Program-made: the position numbers and the translations under genes
Shown: one piece after another, positions 12,797 to 22,851 of the stretch
Layout: every line of letters begins with the position of its first letter
Numbering within the stretch: the first letter of the stretch is position 1
NCBI GenBank assembly: GCA_002116315.1
Contig: KZ107841.1
Coordinates: forward strand, 1,051,798-1,115,797
DNA length: 64,000 nucleotides
Source of the DNA: Epicoccum nigrum
Taxonomy: Eukaryota > Ascomycota > Dothideomycetes > Pleosporales > Didymellaceae
Reading direction: 5' to 3'
The notes under the pieces: generated by a model
Told to the model about the DNA's origin: nothing
Databases searched by the model: none
Seen by the model: only the letters and a program-made list of their open reading frames with translations

Positions 12797-15170
12797 CTAC
12801 AACAGCTCCCCCTCCTCGTCCAACCCCCCTTCCTCCTCACTATCCCACTCCAGATCCCCCGCCGCCTCGTCCGCTCTGCGCTGGACTTCTTTCAGCCCGC
12901 TCATCTCCTCCACCCATCCCCGCTCGTTTAGCGCGCGCTGCAAGAACCCCCACGGATCTGCCTCGTACGCGTCCAGCACCACGTCGCTACAGGCTGAGCA
13001 GCAGCTGTACGGCTGGCCTGTCACTTGTAGATTGCTGAAGGAAGAGAGATAGCCGCGGATTGTGTGGGGGATGGTGCCCAGGGGGTGCACGAAGGGGGCG
13101 GGAAGCGAGGGGTGGGACGGTGCTGGGCCTGGTGTGTTGGAGGTTGAAGGGGCAGGGGCAGGGGCGCCTGGTGGTGGCGGCGGAGGCGCCAGACTGCGGC
13201 TGGGGTGTTGCAGGATGGAGACGAGGAGTTCGACTAGCAAGGAGGACGCGAGCGGGGCAACTCCAGGACGTGTCACGGTGCATTGCTGATCGAGGGTTGC
13301 GTTGCTTAGGGACTGGGTCTGTTAGTTATACATGAAAGGGACAAAGTAGGAAGGAGCGATAGGCAGGAAGGAAACACGTACATCTGCCGGCGCGACCACA
13401 TCGTTGCAGAAGTAGCACCCCAGCTCCACCTCGCCCTTTGTCCCGCTGTCCGCACCAGGTTTCATTCCATGCCGCATCACGACGTAGGTGTCAAAGCCCA
13501 GCGCAGCGTTGAGCACGATCTTGCCCGCCGCTTTGCCCATGACTGTCGGCAGCCATCTGCTCTCGCGCGTGTCCATGAGGAGGAAGACGGCATCGTGCGA
13601 AGCGATAAGGTCCTGCAGTTTGTCGAAGTTATCCTTTGTCTTCGCTGCGTCGGTGATGGGGTGGCCGAGCATGGGGACTTCCATCACATGCCCTTTCGCG
13701 TCGACACCTGGGTATATGTCCTCCAGGGCTTGTGCTGCGCGCTCTGCTTTCCGCGCACCGCCTTGTAGGCAGTCATTGAATGTGAACAAGGGCTGGCGGA
13801 CGGGGTTGGAGAAGCTGACATTTGCGTTGTCAACGAAGGTTATCTTCCGCACTCCCCAGCCCATCAATATGCGGGAGACATAGGAACCCAGCGTTCCGGC
13901 GCCGAGAAGCAGGCATTTGCAATTTTTTATCACGTCCAGGTCGATGTTGGGGGCGATGCGCCACTTGATGAGCTTGAGGTTGAGATCGACAGCCTGGTCG
14001 GCAAGCTTGCGCTCGTCCATGTACTCAGAGAGGTCGACGTTGCGGCTTGTCAGTTTCCCGGCCTCGGTACGCTCCCATCCTGTGACCTTGGGCAGTTTGG
14101 GCGGGTCAGGGCGCAGGCTGGGGCCTTCGGTGGCCGTGGACGATATCTCAGGGATCGGATCGGATTGGATATGCAAGATCAGGGAGTGTGGTTTGTCCCT
14201 TTGTGTGTGTGTGTCGCGATAGCAGATGATGTTCGTTTCGTTTAGACGCCAGCGGTGTCGTATGAGGATGAGCAGGTTCCGGAGCGGCCACCCAGGGTTG
14301 TCGTCGTAGGTTGATGGGTCTGAGAAGCAGACGAAGCGGTCCTGGGTGTCGACGCCGTCGAAGAAGCCCTTCTCGTATGCGCCCAGCTTGGCGACCACCC
14401 ACTTGTAGCCGATATCTTCTACTGGCGTCTTTGGTGTGTCGTCGGTATCGCCATCACTGCGCACGCGCTTCGCGATGAAGAAGCCTCTTTGCCGCACATC
14501 ACTGCTGTACTTGAACGTCTGCACTGCATCTACTAGATGTGTTGTCTCAGACGGGCTCAGCTTCGAGGCGTCGCCGATCTGCTTCCACGGAGGATCGGAC
14601 TGGATTGCGGGAAACCCGAAGTGGTAGGTGAACTTGTACTTTTTGAGATTGGCGAAGATGATGGTGGTGAAGGAGGAGAGGAGCGAGGGGCATTCGTAGA
14701 TGGAGCCGTCGTGGATGGCGTCCCATATCTGCACGTGTGTCAGTCGTCAGTCGGGCAAGTGCGGGTGCCACGGTAAGGTTCGCAGAGTGCATACTGTCTG
14801 GGCGCACCGGTCGAGGATGGCTGCGCGGTCGAGGTTCTTGTAGTCCTCGATTGTGTTGCAGTTCTTGACGATGCCCTCGGCGCGACAGTAGTTCGGCGGG
14901 GTACTAGAGTGGTATGGATCAGCGCGGGCGCATACCGGGCTGGAGCAGGAGCTGGAGCAGAGAGACGCACTCGTCCGATGTCAGCGCATTTGGGTGTATC
15001 TGCACGCGCATGGAGCGTGAGGCATGGTCCCCAGGACGAGTCTCGTACAGTCCAAGCACCTTGCGCGCCGAGTCGTTGAGTTTGTCATGGTTGATCTTGA
15101 TGTGGGCGAGCGCGGCGTAGAACTGCACATCGACGTCGCTCTGCCACGGCGCAAACTTGAGCGTCGCCAT
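12797..15170 (-). CDS. ATG7: Autophagy E1-like activating enzyme Atg7
   Basis: Activates the ubiquitin-like proteins Atg8 and Atg12 for autophagosome formation. Four exons: 15170-14971, 14903-14795, 14728-13382 and 13312-12797, with introns of 67, 66 and 69 nt; 723 residues. The first junction gives ALTSD-D-TPPNYCRAEG in family register and uses a GTGCGT donor inside an apparently open Leu-rich stretch. The nucleotide-binding motif LGAGTLGSYVSRILMGWG lies near residue 379, the zinc-type CYFCNDVVAPAD before the third junction, and the catalytic cysteine in TLDQQCTVTRPG near residue 563. The C-terminal tail carries a Pro-rich loop (GAPAPAPSTSNTPGPAPS) and an acidic end. It shares a 463-bp divergent promoter with the dCMP deaminase gene. 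Confidence 0.95.
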
Positions 15171-15633
15171 GATGGGGAGGGGAGCTGCGGAGCTTGGGCG
15201 GGGTTCTACCTAGTCGAGGAGGAGGAGGAGGAGGAGGAGGAGGAGGTTGCTATTGCTATTGCTATTACTGGAGAAAGCTATGCAGAGCGACGTATGTCTA
15301 CGTATGAACAGCCCTAGAGGAGGCAAGATATGAGAGCAAGTTACAAAGCGGCGCACGTGGACGCTGTCAGGCACTGTCCTGTTGGCCTGGTGGTGAATGC
15401 CTTGTGTCATGAAGCTACATAGTAGAGGCAGCTGAGCTCGCCGGACCCCACCTGCACCCCACCCTGCGGCTCAGGTGCACATGAGCCTCGGAGTGGGGCA
15501 GCGGGCATGGGCACGGGCGGCTCGACGCGTTCCTGCACGCGCGCTAAGGCACGCTCAATTCACAGTGGGGTTAGGTATCTCGATCGACTCCAGTCTCCAG
15601 ACTGAGACGGTCTTGTTTGCTGCATAGATAAAC
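15171..15633. promoter_or_regulatory. Divergent promoter between ATG7 and the dCMP deaminase gene
   Basis: Head-to-head spacer of 463 bp. It begins with a (GAG)n tract of about 30 bp (about 15216-15246) and three TTGCTA units (about 15247-15266) in the ATG7 leader. No further feature is evident. Confidence 0.6.
15216..15266. repeat. (GAG)n and (TTGCTA)3 microsatellites
   Basis: A purine-only trinucleotide tract of about ten units directly followed by three hexanucleotide units, lying within 50-100 bp upstream of the ATG7 start codon. Confidence 0.75.
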
Positions 15634-16850
15634 ATGCTCATCGGACTGTGTGGAGGCAGGCATACCCTCTAAGAGACTGCAGGTAGGCTGCGACTGACAT
15701 GTCTCAGGAATCTGCGCGGGGAAGACGTCGATCGCTTCATACCTCATCGAGGAGCATGGCTTCAAGCGTCTCCGCCTAGCCCGTACCGCTGCCACACCCG
15801 CTGTCGAGAAGTCTGCCTCAGACGCCCATATACCGTCGCCGGCACCAGCACCCGCGACTCCTGTCAATTCCGACTACATCTTCGCCGACGTCGATGCCTT
15901 GCTTGAATTCGTCACCCTCAGATGGAGGGAGCGCTGGGTGACCACTGATATCTGGGACGACCGCGTGGTAGATGCCCTGTTGAGACGGCCGTTCTTCCTA
16001 CTCATCAGCGTCGATGCTCCTGTCAGCGTAAGGTGGCAGCGCTTCAAGGACCGTTGTGCTGTCAATGAGCTGACCCCGCCCACACTTGAGGAATTTGTCC
16101 TGCGCAGCGATGCCCATCTGTTCACCCAACACACTGGTCTCAGCGCTGTGTTCCAGCGTGCACAGCTCAAGCTACTCAACTCGACCACATCCGTCGCAGC
16201 CTTGCGAGATGCCGTCCGCTCGCTAAACCTCACCGACGAGGCGCGCCTTCGACCCAGCTGGGACCAGTACTTCATGCAACTTGCAGATCTGGCTGCTCTG
16301 CGAAGCAACTGCATGAAGCGGAGAGTGGGATGCGTTGTCGTCAGGGAAAAGCGAGTCATCAGCACGGGCTACAACGGCACACCAAGAGGCATGACGAACT
16401 GCAACGAAGGCGGCTGTAAGTGGAGCGTTTCCGTCACTGTACCAGATCCTGACCTCGATAGGCCCACGGTGTAATAATGCAGCCAAAGGTGGTGTCGGTC
16501 TATCCACATGCTTGTGTCTACACGCCGAGGAGAATGCCCTGCTCGAGGCGGGACGAGATCGCATCGGCGAAACAGCCACGCTATACTGCAACACCTGTCC
16601 TTGCTTGACATGCAGTGTCAAGATCACGCAGGTTGGTATAAGCGAAGTTGTCTATAATCAAGGCTACCTTGTAGACGATCAGTCGGCTCGCATTTTTGCT
16701 GAAAGTGGTGTGCGGTTACGCCAGTTCTCGCCGCCTACGGACGGGCTCGTTGATCTTTCTCTCGACAACCTTCCCTCTGACCATGTCCACGAGCAGGCCG
16801 AGGATCTTCGTGACGTTTTAGACAGCGAGTACTTTGTCAGGCCGTTGTAG
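15634..16850 (+). CDS. DCD1: Deoxycytidylate (dCMP) deaminase with N-terminal P-loop region
   Basis: Converts dCMP to dUMP, feeding thymidylate synthesis. Three exons: 15634-15655, 15708-16415 and 16462-16850; 372 residues. Intron 1 (52 nt) must start with GC (GCAGGC...CTCAG): this joins MLIGLCGG to ICAGKTSIASYL and rebuilds a perfect P-loop, as fungal dCMP deaminases have. Intron 2 (46 nt, GTAAGT) restores NCNEGGCPRCNNAAK. The zinc-deaminase signature is complete: HAEENA with His264 and Glu266, then CNTCPCLTC with Cys291 and Cys294. The region between, residues 45-65, is Ala/Pro-rich linker. The GC donor is inferred from frame and motif, not observed in RNA. Confidence 0.93.
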
Positions 16851-18046
16851 AAGTTTACAGTAAATGCAATGGTGGCACCAAAACATCTGGAGGAACAGCC
16901 ATCCCACCTATCACGCTGGAGGATTCACTGTCTGCTTTTGATGATGGTAGCAAACGCTTACTCTTAAATTTTGTGAGGAGTATGCTTGATTGATTGCCTG
17001 GGCAGAGAAAGAGAGCTTGAGGTTGATGGACTCAGTGCTCTAGCGGATGCATATGTCGTTGATGCGGCCTCTACCGATATCTGTGTGGCCTTCGGTGCCG
17101 AACATTGTATACAGAACTTGTATCGTGGGCTATTGATGAGGTCCTAGGACCATTGGACCCCAACTGATGCTTGTATGATGTCTCGACACGAGATAAGCTA
17201 CGGTAATGACACTGCACGCGAAGTACATTCGATCTCGTGATGACTTTTTATCACTAACCTCTGCTGGACCTACAACTTGCTCGTTGTTCAGGGCCCCGGC
17301 TGATCTCTCTTGTCGTCGTCGTCACCGCCACCATTGCGTCTCGTTTTCCACAGCCTTTAGCTACTTCCTTGGCCACCCTCCCTCCAACCCCGAAGTGTTG
17401 CATAGAGCCCTAATCGGAAACCTGATAATCCGTGACTTCTCAAAGTTTTATTCTTGGACAAAGAAAAGCGACTCAGACTATCCTCGCTCTTCCAGCCATT
17501 TTCCCTACATTCTTGCGAAGGAGGCAAACATGGCAGTCATACCCCAGACCATAAGTGTCGTCCCACGTAAAGTCACCGCTGTGACCGCAAAGATCTTGAC
17601 AAGGTGATTGCTCTCATGAATTTCTTGGAAATTCCGATTGAACTGACTGAAAATGGTCTTTTCCATAGGTTGTCGAACATAACGTTCCGTAGACAGGGGA
17701 TGCCAAGGAGACCGGCAAAGAACGTAAGTGTTGTAACGCAGTGCTTTCGTCAGACAGCATTAGATATGCGAAATGAATGTAACATAAGAAGTTTACTCTC
17801 TTGCTCTCCTGAATACTCTATTGACTTGTTTCTGTACTCTTTCCCAAATACAGAAATGCAATCCCTGACGTTAGATTCAACAAGCTCCAATTTTCTCTGA
17901 AAGGGTCTCGTATTCATTGCTTGACAGCTTTGGAAATCGTTTTCGGTGTACGTGGCAGAATTTTGTGCAAACATTCAATTTTATACTGAGCTCTTCTCTC
18001 AGATACATTTGTTGATTTCGTATAGGTCTGTGTGAATTGCTCTTAG

Positions 18047-18239
18047 GCGTTACTCTCAAACAATCGTTCCTTGTTTCCTCCAACCAGTTGACATACCCGA
18101 GGCTCATGTATTCTCTCAGGTCTCGATTGAGACCCATGACTTGGACCTCACGCGACGGCTGGCCAACATGGGTCTTGGTGAGAGCTATCACACATGCGCA
18201 AAGGCCGTCCGCCAACGAGAACGAATCGCACTGTGGTAG
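18047..18239 (+). pseudogene. Orphan protein-like terminal exon (plus strand)
   Basis: An open stretch after a CTCTTAG acceptor reads RYSQTIVPCFLQPVDIPEA then HVFSQVSIETHDLDLTRR and LANMGLGESYHTCAKAVRQ before ending in RERIALW-stop. Its composition is like a folded protein rather than chance frame, but I found no upstream exon joining in frame: nearby segments are interrupted by stops. It may be the 3' exon of a gene with an undetected structure, or a relic. Family not recognised. Confidence 0.3.
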
Positions 18240-18281
18240 TGCTTTGGTTGTCAAAGTTTGCATGTAGTACGCACGCATTGA

Positions 18282-18665
18282 TCAGCTGTCAAGGTCAATG
18301 ATATCTCTTAAGCCCAAAGTCCTGTCTCCAAAGGTCTTGGCTTCCTCGGCCTTGTCCATCAACGTATCAGAAAGAGTAGTAAGCATTGAGCCAGCATCGC
18401 TAGGCTCAATCAAGAACTCATATCATCGAAGGCTTGGGTATTGAGTAAGGCTGAACGTATTGAGTGGTTCCATATGCTGCTTTATGGGCGTTGACATACA
18501 CACGTAGTGAATTAAAATGCTGATCGCGCAACTCACCCAAGCACAAGCCAGGAAAGACGCTAACAGCCACCGCAGGGTTGAGTCTAGGCTCCGGCAAAGC
18601 ACTATTGTCTTGGCTGGCTTCTCCATGTCGATTGCCACGCAGGGAGTGAGACTCGCGGACAGCAT
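18282..18665 (-). CDS. Possible two-exon small protein, unknown
   Basis: Exon 18665-18537 (43 codons, hydrophobic WLLASFLACAW at its end) can be spliced by a GTGAGT donor over a 120-nt intron (18536-18417) to exon 18416-18282, which reads FLIEPSDAGSMLTTLSDTL, MDKAEEAKTFGDRTLGLRD and IIDLDS-stop. Both exons are phase 0, giving 87 residues. The second exon looks strongly protein-like; the first is less certain and the true 5' end may lie elsewhere. No homologue recognised. Confidence 0.3.
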
Positions 18666-19157
18666 GCAGATGATGTATGCGGCAGCAGGCGGATGTCAAG
18701 ATGTCTTCGAGAAAGCTACGAATAACGGAGTGGATGCGGAGGTGCGTTTCAGCGTATCAAAACGTCGGGTCAGCGCGACGCGAATACGCTAGCGGTGACG
18801 AAGCTTGGTGCATTGCGTGGCTGTGCTCGCCCGGGGCGCAGCCCAAGACCGAACGCTTCGTGTAGCATCGTCGCAACAAGGTGGAGATCTCGTCTGCGCC
18901 GTGAGCTGCAATCTCTCCCTTTCTCTTTTCTGCTCTTCCATACACATCGCCCGTACGAGTCCAACGATATTCTACCCGGTAGCTAAGCATAGATTTCATC
19001 GCGGGGAAAGCCATCTGACTGCCTCCGGAACCGAGCACTGCCCAGCTTTGCCGCGCCACTTCTGCAGGTGCGACTACAGGACCGACAACTTACGAGTGAC
19101 CACCTTCACTCCTACACTGTACTCGTCGCTCTCTCCGTTTTCTAAATACACACCGCA

Positions 19158-19657
19158 ATGGATCCCAACAAGCAATATGTATGTTGTTCAGCTTCCAGCC
19201 CGGCGCGCTCCAATGCGCCTTCCCTGTGGCCTCCGCACCTTCTACGCCACAGCTCTCGGCACCTTCACATGGAGCACTGTAGGACAACACACTAACGACA
19301 ATGCAGGGCGCACCGCCGCAGTACCCTCAGTCGCCGCCACCGATCCACCACGACGCTGGCCCGTACAACCAAAACGCGCAGCCGTATCAACAGGGTCCAC
19401 CCAGCAACAACGACTACTATGGCTCGCCCAACCCATACCAGCAAGGCCCTGGCTACGGGCCACCTCAGGGACAATATGGGCCTCCCGGAGGACCTTATGG
19501 ACAGCCCCAGCAGCAGATGAATTACCAGCAGGGCCCGCCGCCGCCTGGAGGCTACTACCAGGACGACAGGAGGCAGGGAGGTGGAGGAGGAGGCGGCTTG
19601 TTCGCTGGTCTCTGCGCCGGTCTAGCATGCTGCTGTTGCCTGGACTGCTTGTTCTAA
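19158..19657 (+). CDS. CYSTM-type cysteine-rich tail protein with Pro/Gln/Tyr-rich N-terminus
   Basis: A seven-codon first exon (MDPNKQY, 19158-19178), a 128-nt intron (GTATGT...CTAAC...GCAG) and exon 19307-19657 give 123 residues. The N-terminal three quarters are low complexity with YQQGP, YGPP and YGQPQQ repeats. A glycine run leads into the C-terminal GLFAGLCAGLACCCCLDCLF, a CYSTM signature: a short hydrophobic helix with clustered cysteines, probably lipidated and membrane-attached. CYSTM proteins are linked to stress and metal resistance in plants and fungi; the role here is inferred. The unusually short first exon and the longest intron in the window are its distinctive features. Confidence 0.85.
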
Positions 19658-20718
19658 GCATGGGTTGTTTTGTAAATGTGTGGAGGCGGATTGTGTGCCC
19701 CTTTGAAGGCGACAAGGGTGCGCGACGGGGTTACTGTTTGGTATTTTGCGCCTGCTGGACGGGTTAATAATTAATCCTGAAAGGCGGAAGGACTGCGAAG
19801 GATTGATACACGTAGTGCCCGTCCGGCGTCAGGTCTCTTTCATTCGTGCTTTTGAATCACATCTACTTTGATGACAGCAACTACGGTTGTAACGTCAACG
19901 AGTGACCTGCATTTCCTAGCCATTGCACGTGAGTCGCTGAGCTACGACTCAAACGTCACAATGAACGACCTCTTCCACGTTCCTACGGCGTAGGTCTGCC
20001 CCGCACCTCCACAGTCCAACCTCACCGCCTGTCTTGACTTGTACACAGTGACTCCCCAACCTCATGACATCGCCATCCCTGACAATCGTGCCCATCAATA
20101 CCTGAATCGTAAGGTTTGCCCCACAATCGGCAGGAACCACGCCTCGGCTGCACGGGCTCCACTTGAGTCCTTCTCCGCTCCATGACGTCCCGCGGTCAAC
20201 AACACGCAAAAAGAACTTACGATTGACACGCGTTGACATCTAGTGACGCGTTTCTCTATTGTTAGACGTAAGTTGTGTCTAGAGCCATTGAACCGTATAA
20301 ATCAAGGTTGTAGGGCTCACAAGAGAATCAGTCTCATCACGGCCCCTCAACAACACCACTGCTATCATCAAGATTCGTCTTCAGCCTCACGGATTCCAAC
20401 ACGTCGCTAGTCGTCCAACGTCCCAACGTACAACCAACATATCCACGAACCAGACTCCCGTACAACAATTCGCTCCCGGAACTGCACGACCTACTAGTTT
20501 TTCTTTGTCCTACGGCGCACTCACATCTGCATTCGGAGACACCGTCGGAAGTCCCGATCGCAACCGTTTGTCCATCTGCAGGGAAGCGGGGCCTGGGCTC
20601 GAAATAGACCGAGTCTGCGAGAGACGTACATAACCCGTCTCCTAGACGACCTGAAGCACACGTCGTCAATCGATTCATCGCCACTATCCACCATTCTACC
20701 GATATCACCACCACCAAC
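19658..20718. other. Intergenic region with one marginal minus-strand ORF
   Basis: About 1 kb. The minus-strand frame 20239-19949 (96 codons, starting MSTRVNRKFF, with LKWSPCSRGVVPADCGANL and several Cys) is the only one with a slightly protein-like composition, but it has no signal peptide or recognised domain and I do not call it a gene. The right end is the promoter and leader of the secreted protein at 20719. Confidence 0.5.
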
Positions 20719-21135
20719 ATGAAGACCGCTACATTCATCACTATCATCGCCGCTGCCGTTCCAGCTGTCTGGTCGCTGCCTGCAAGTGTCGCCTCAAAGC
20801 CTTTCGCGGTCCCTACTTGTGGCGCAGAAACATGCCTAGCTTCAACGCATGGCACCTTTGTAGCTACCAGCGCGCCTAACGGCACCGCACCCAACGATCT
20901 CGGAGGCATCTGCTCTCTTCCTCAAGATGACGTCACCCGATACGTACAGACTGTGAAGCCATGTGTCGACGGCGACGTAGGGAAGAAGGCTTGCACACCT
21001 GGAGCTATCTATCGTAAGTCACTCTTGCCAGCATGGGTTGCAGAGGAACACCACTAACACAGCTCAGAATACAAGGACCTTCTGAAGACCGTGTGTGCAC
21101 TCCCAGAATACAAGAAGCAAGTCGAGTGGGCCTAG
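20719..21135 (+). CDS. Small secreted six-cysteine protein (CFEM-like spacing)
   Basis: Exon 20719-21013, a 54-nt intron (GTAAGT...CTAACACAGCTCAG) and exon 21068-21135 give 120 residues. Residues 1-20 are a clear signal peptide (MKTATFITIIAAAVPAVWSL). The mature chain has exactly six cysteines at 34, 39, 65, 82, 92 and 108. The opening VPTCGAETCLAS resembles the start of CFEM domains, but there are six rather than eight cysteines, so membership is uncertain. It could be an effector or a surface/haem-binding protein; this is inference. The unspliced frame would end after 112 residues and lose the last cysteine. Confidence 0.8.
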
Positions 21136-21503
21136 GTTTATATCGTTGTCCGTCCAGCGTTTTTACACATGCGATCATGTTTTACGATACCACGTTCCTT
21201 AAGCATCATATTGGAGTTTCGGCATAGCATTTGCGCATTTACACATGGGGTCCACTACGTATGGCAAGGAACTACGCAACACGCATCTACATAATTGTTA
21301 AAGTTAATGAATACACTCCTTCACACTCTCATTGATTTCTCTACCAATTTTTCCTTGATAAGAGCTAAGGTCATCGATCTTGAGTTGATCGGCTGCAGTT
21401 TGTTCGGCCTCACTGCAGGATACATGTCATTACCCCTTCACTTGAGTTATGGGCTCCAAGAGAGTCCTTACTCGCGTAATTGAACCTACCATTTTTACCA
21501 GTA
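21136..21503. other. Spacer between the secreted protein and the broken surface-protein copy
   Basis: 368 bp. A 62-codon frame at 21295-21483 exists but shows no usable signal peptide; if the copy at 21504 once had a leader exon it should lie here, and I could not find one that splices in frame. Confidence 0.45.
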
Positions 21504-22010
21504 CAGGACTGTCTCAACTCCTGCGCTACGGTCACCACTAAAGACGGGCTCAAAGGCGGCATGGTATGTACACCTCTCAACTCCTGAGCTCTACTGATAT
21601 GGCGAGGTCCCTGAGAAAAACCCCGCCTGCAAGCAAAACCTCGGATGTATATGCCAGTTTGATAGCATCCTTAGCGCCAGCCGCCAGATCTCTGGCCACT
21701 GCCTGCTGAAAGCAGTGTTAGCCTAAACATTACTATTGCCCGAAGCCACAGGCATCTCAACACAGCTTGCTATCACGTCACGACCTTTTAGTCACGGAGT
21801 AATTGGCGGCACTGTGGCCAGCATGTCTTTCCTCGTGGCTTCCCTTGGAACGGCGGGTTGTGTTTACTGGAAGGCCGACAAGAAGCCAAGCAAAAGACCA
21901 CCGAAACAGTCTTAGAGACAAATTCCACGGAAACAGCGTCCAGCGGTACATCGATGAGCTACTGGCAGACTGATACCCCCGGTGGGCCGATTCTGGGGCC
22001 TGACGCGTGA
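21504..22010 (+). pseudogene. Probable decayed copy of a cysteine-rich single-pass surface protein
   Basis: Pieces of a familiar layout are present but not in one frame. A Cys-rich segment QDCLNSCATVTTKDGLKGGM (21504-21563) joins over a good 43-nt intron (GTATGT...CTGAT...CGAG) to VPEKNPACKQNLGCICQF and ISGHCLLKAVLA-stop (21607-21726). Further on, a hydrophobic helix GVIGGTVASMSFLVASLG followed by basic KADKKPSKRP (about 21795-21905) stops at 21915. The other frame over the same place continues as a Ser/Thr-rich tail, TTETVLETNSTETASSGTSM to GPILGPDA-stop (22010). No leader exon is found. An additional unrecognised intron could rescue part of it, so pseudogene status is likely, not proven. 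Confidence 0.45.
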
Positions 22011-22851
22011 ACATCGAAAACATCATATCTGATGGCCTCATTTCCTAGCATAATGAGTATAATGAGTCAGGCGAGCTCAGAGTACTACATGGATACTACG
22101 GGGGCGAAATTAAGAAGATAAACTGTAAGCTCGTAGGTGAGCAGAAGCCAGCGCCAGCACTGAACACGAAGCTCCACCCCCAGCACTGAAAAGGGTCGGC
22201 TACATATGTTTGAACTACGTGTTAGTATTCTCGATGATGTACATAGCTTGACGATCCGTCTCCCCACTCACTGACTCGCTCGAACTGTACATATATTAAC
22301 AACAACTTACTGAGTACTTTTCTCCACCAGCCCTACCGAACCACAAACATCCCACTCCATGATACCGCCACCTGTACCATCACGAGACACTCGGTAAGGT
22401 TGCACAAGGTTATGCTCGTAACTATTCGTCTGGACGTGAGACGGTGGCGTCCGCGCCGTACCTAGATTGGCTCCCTCAAGCGGCGTGACCATCCTTTACT
22501 TACGCTCTCCAACACGGCGTCCAACCATGACCAATGCTTGAACTGCTTTCAGAACAGCTTCATGGCCCAGATGGGTGTGATGCTTCGTGTAGAGGGGAAA
22601 TGTGGTACAGGAGTTGTGAAGTTAGCATGTGATTGGCTTGGAGCGTGCGTGCGGGACGCGGTGACACCTTAGTACCTCTGTAACATGGATTCTGTGGCAT
22701 GTTTGTTCAGGAGAGGAGAGTCAAGAGTACATAGCACGATTATAGGTAGTAGGAGTAGTCGTCGCTGAGCCTGGGGTGAGTTGATTTCTGCCTCCCCAAC
22801 TCCAGAGTTCTATGCTTCACCACATCAAGAATCGCACCCTCGAATCTCCAC
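22011..22851. other. Intergenic region upstream of the first intact surface-protein gene
   Basis: 841 bp with no supported gene. Short protein-like runs occur near 22060-22190 but are not anchored by starts or splice sites. No tandem repeat or transposon end seen. Confidence 0.5.

Larger units (their letters stand above)
16851..19157. other. 2.3-kb region without a confident gene
   Basis: No complete gene can be supported. It contains two protein-like terminal exon candidates, one on each strand (listed separately at 18047-18239 and 18282-18665), whose stop codons are 43 bp apart. An upstream plus-strand stretch (17530-17728) has intron-like GTGATT...ATAG and GTAAGT signals but does not connect in frame. 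The far right holds the promoter of the CYSTM gene. Confidence 0.5.

Noticed and set aside
17206..17607. 133-codon plus-strand frame
   Set aside because: Composition is leader-like, no domain, and it does not join the protein-like exon at 18047 in frame.
18800..19767. 320-codon plus-strand frame covering the CYSTM gene
   Set aside because: It passes through the promoter and reads the gene out of frame; the spliced 123-residue model matches the CYSTM family.
19949..20239. 96-codon minus-strand frame with several cysteines
   Set aside because: Some protein-like character but no signal peptide, no recognised fold and no supporting splice or promoter context.
20337..20909. 190-codon minus-strand frame
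   Set aside because: Runs antisense through the leader and signal peptide of the secreted protein gene; no domain and no signal peptide of its own.
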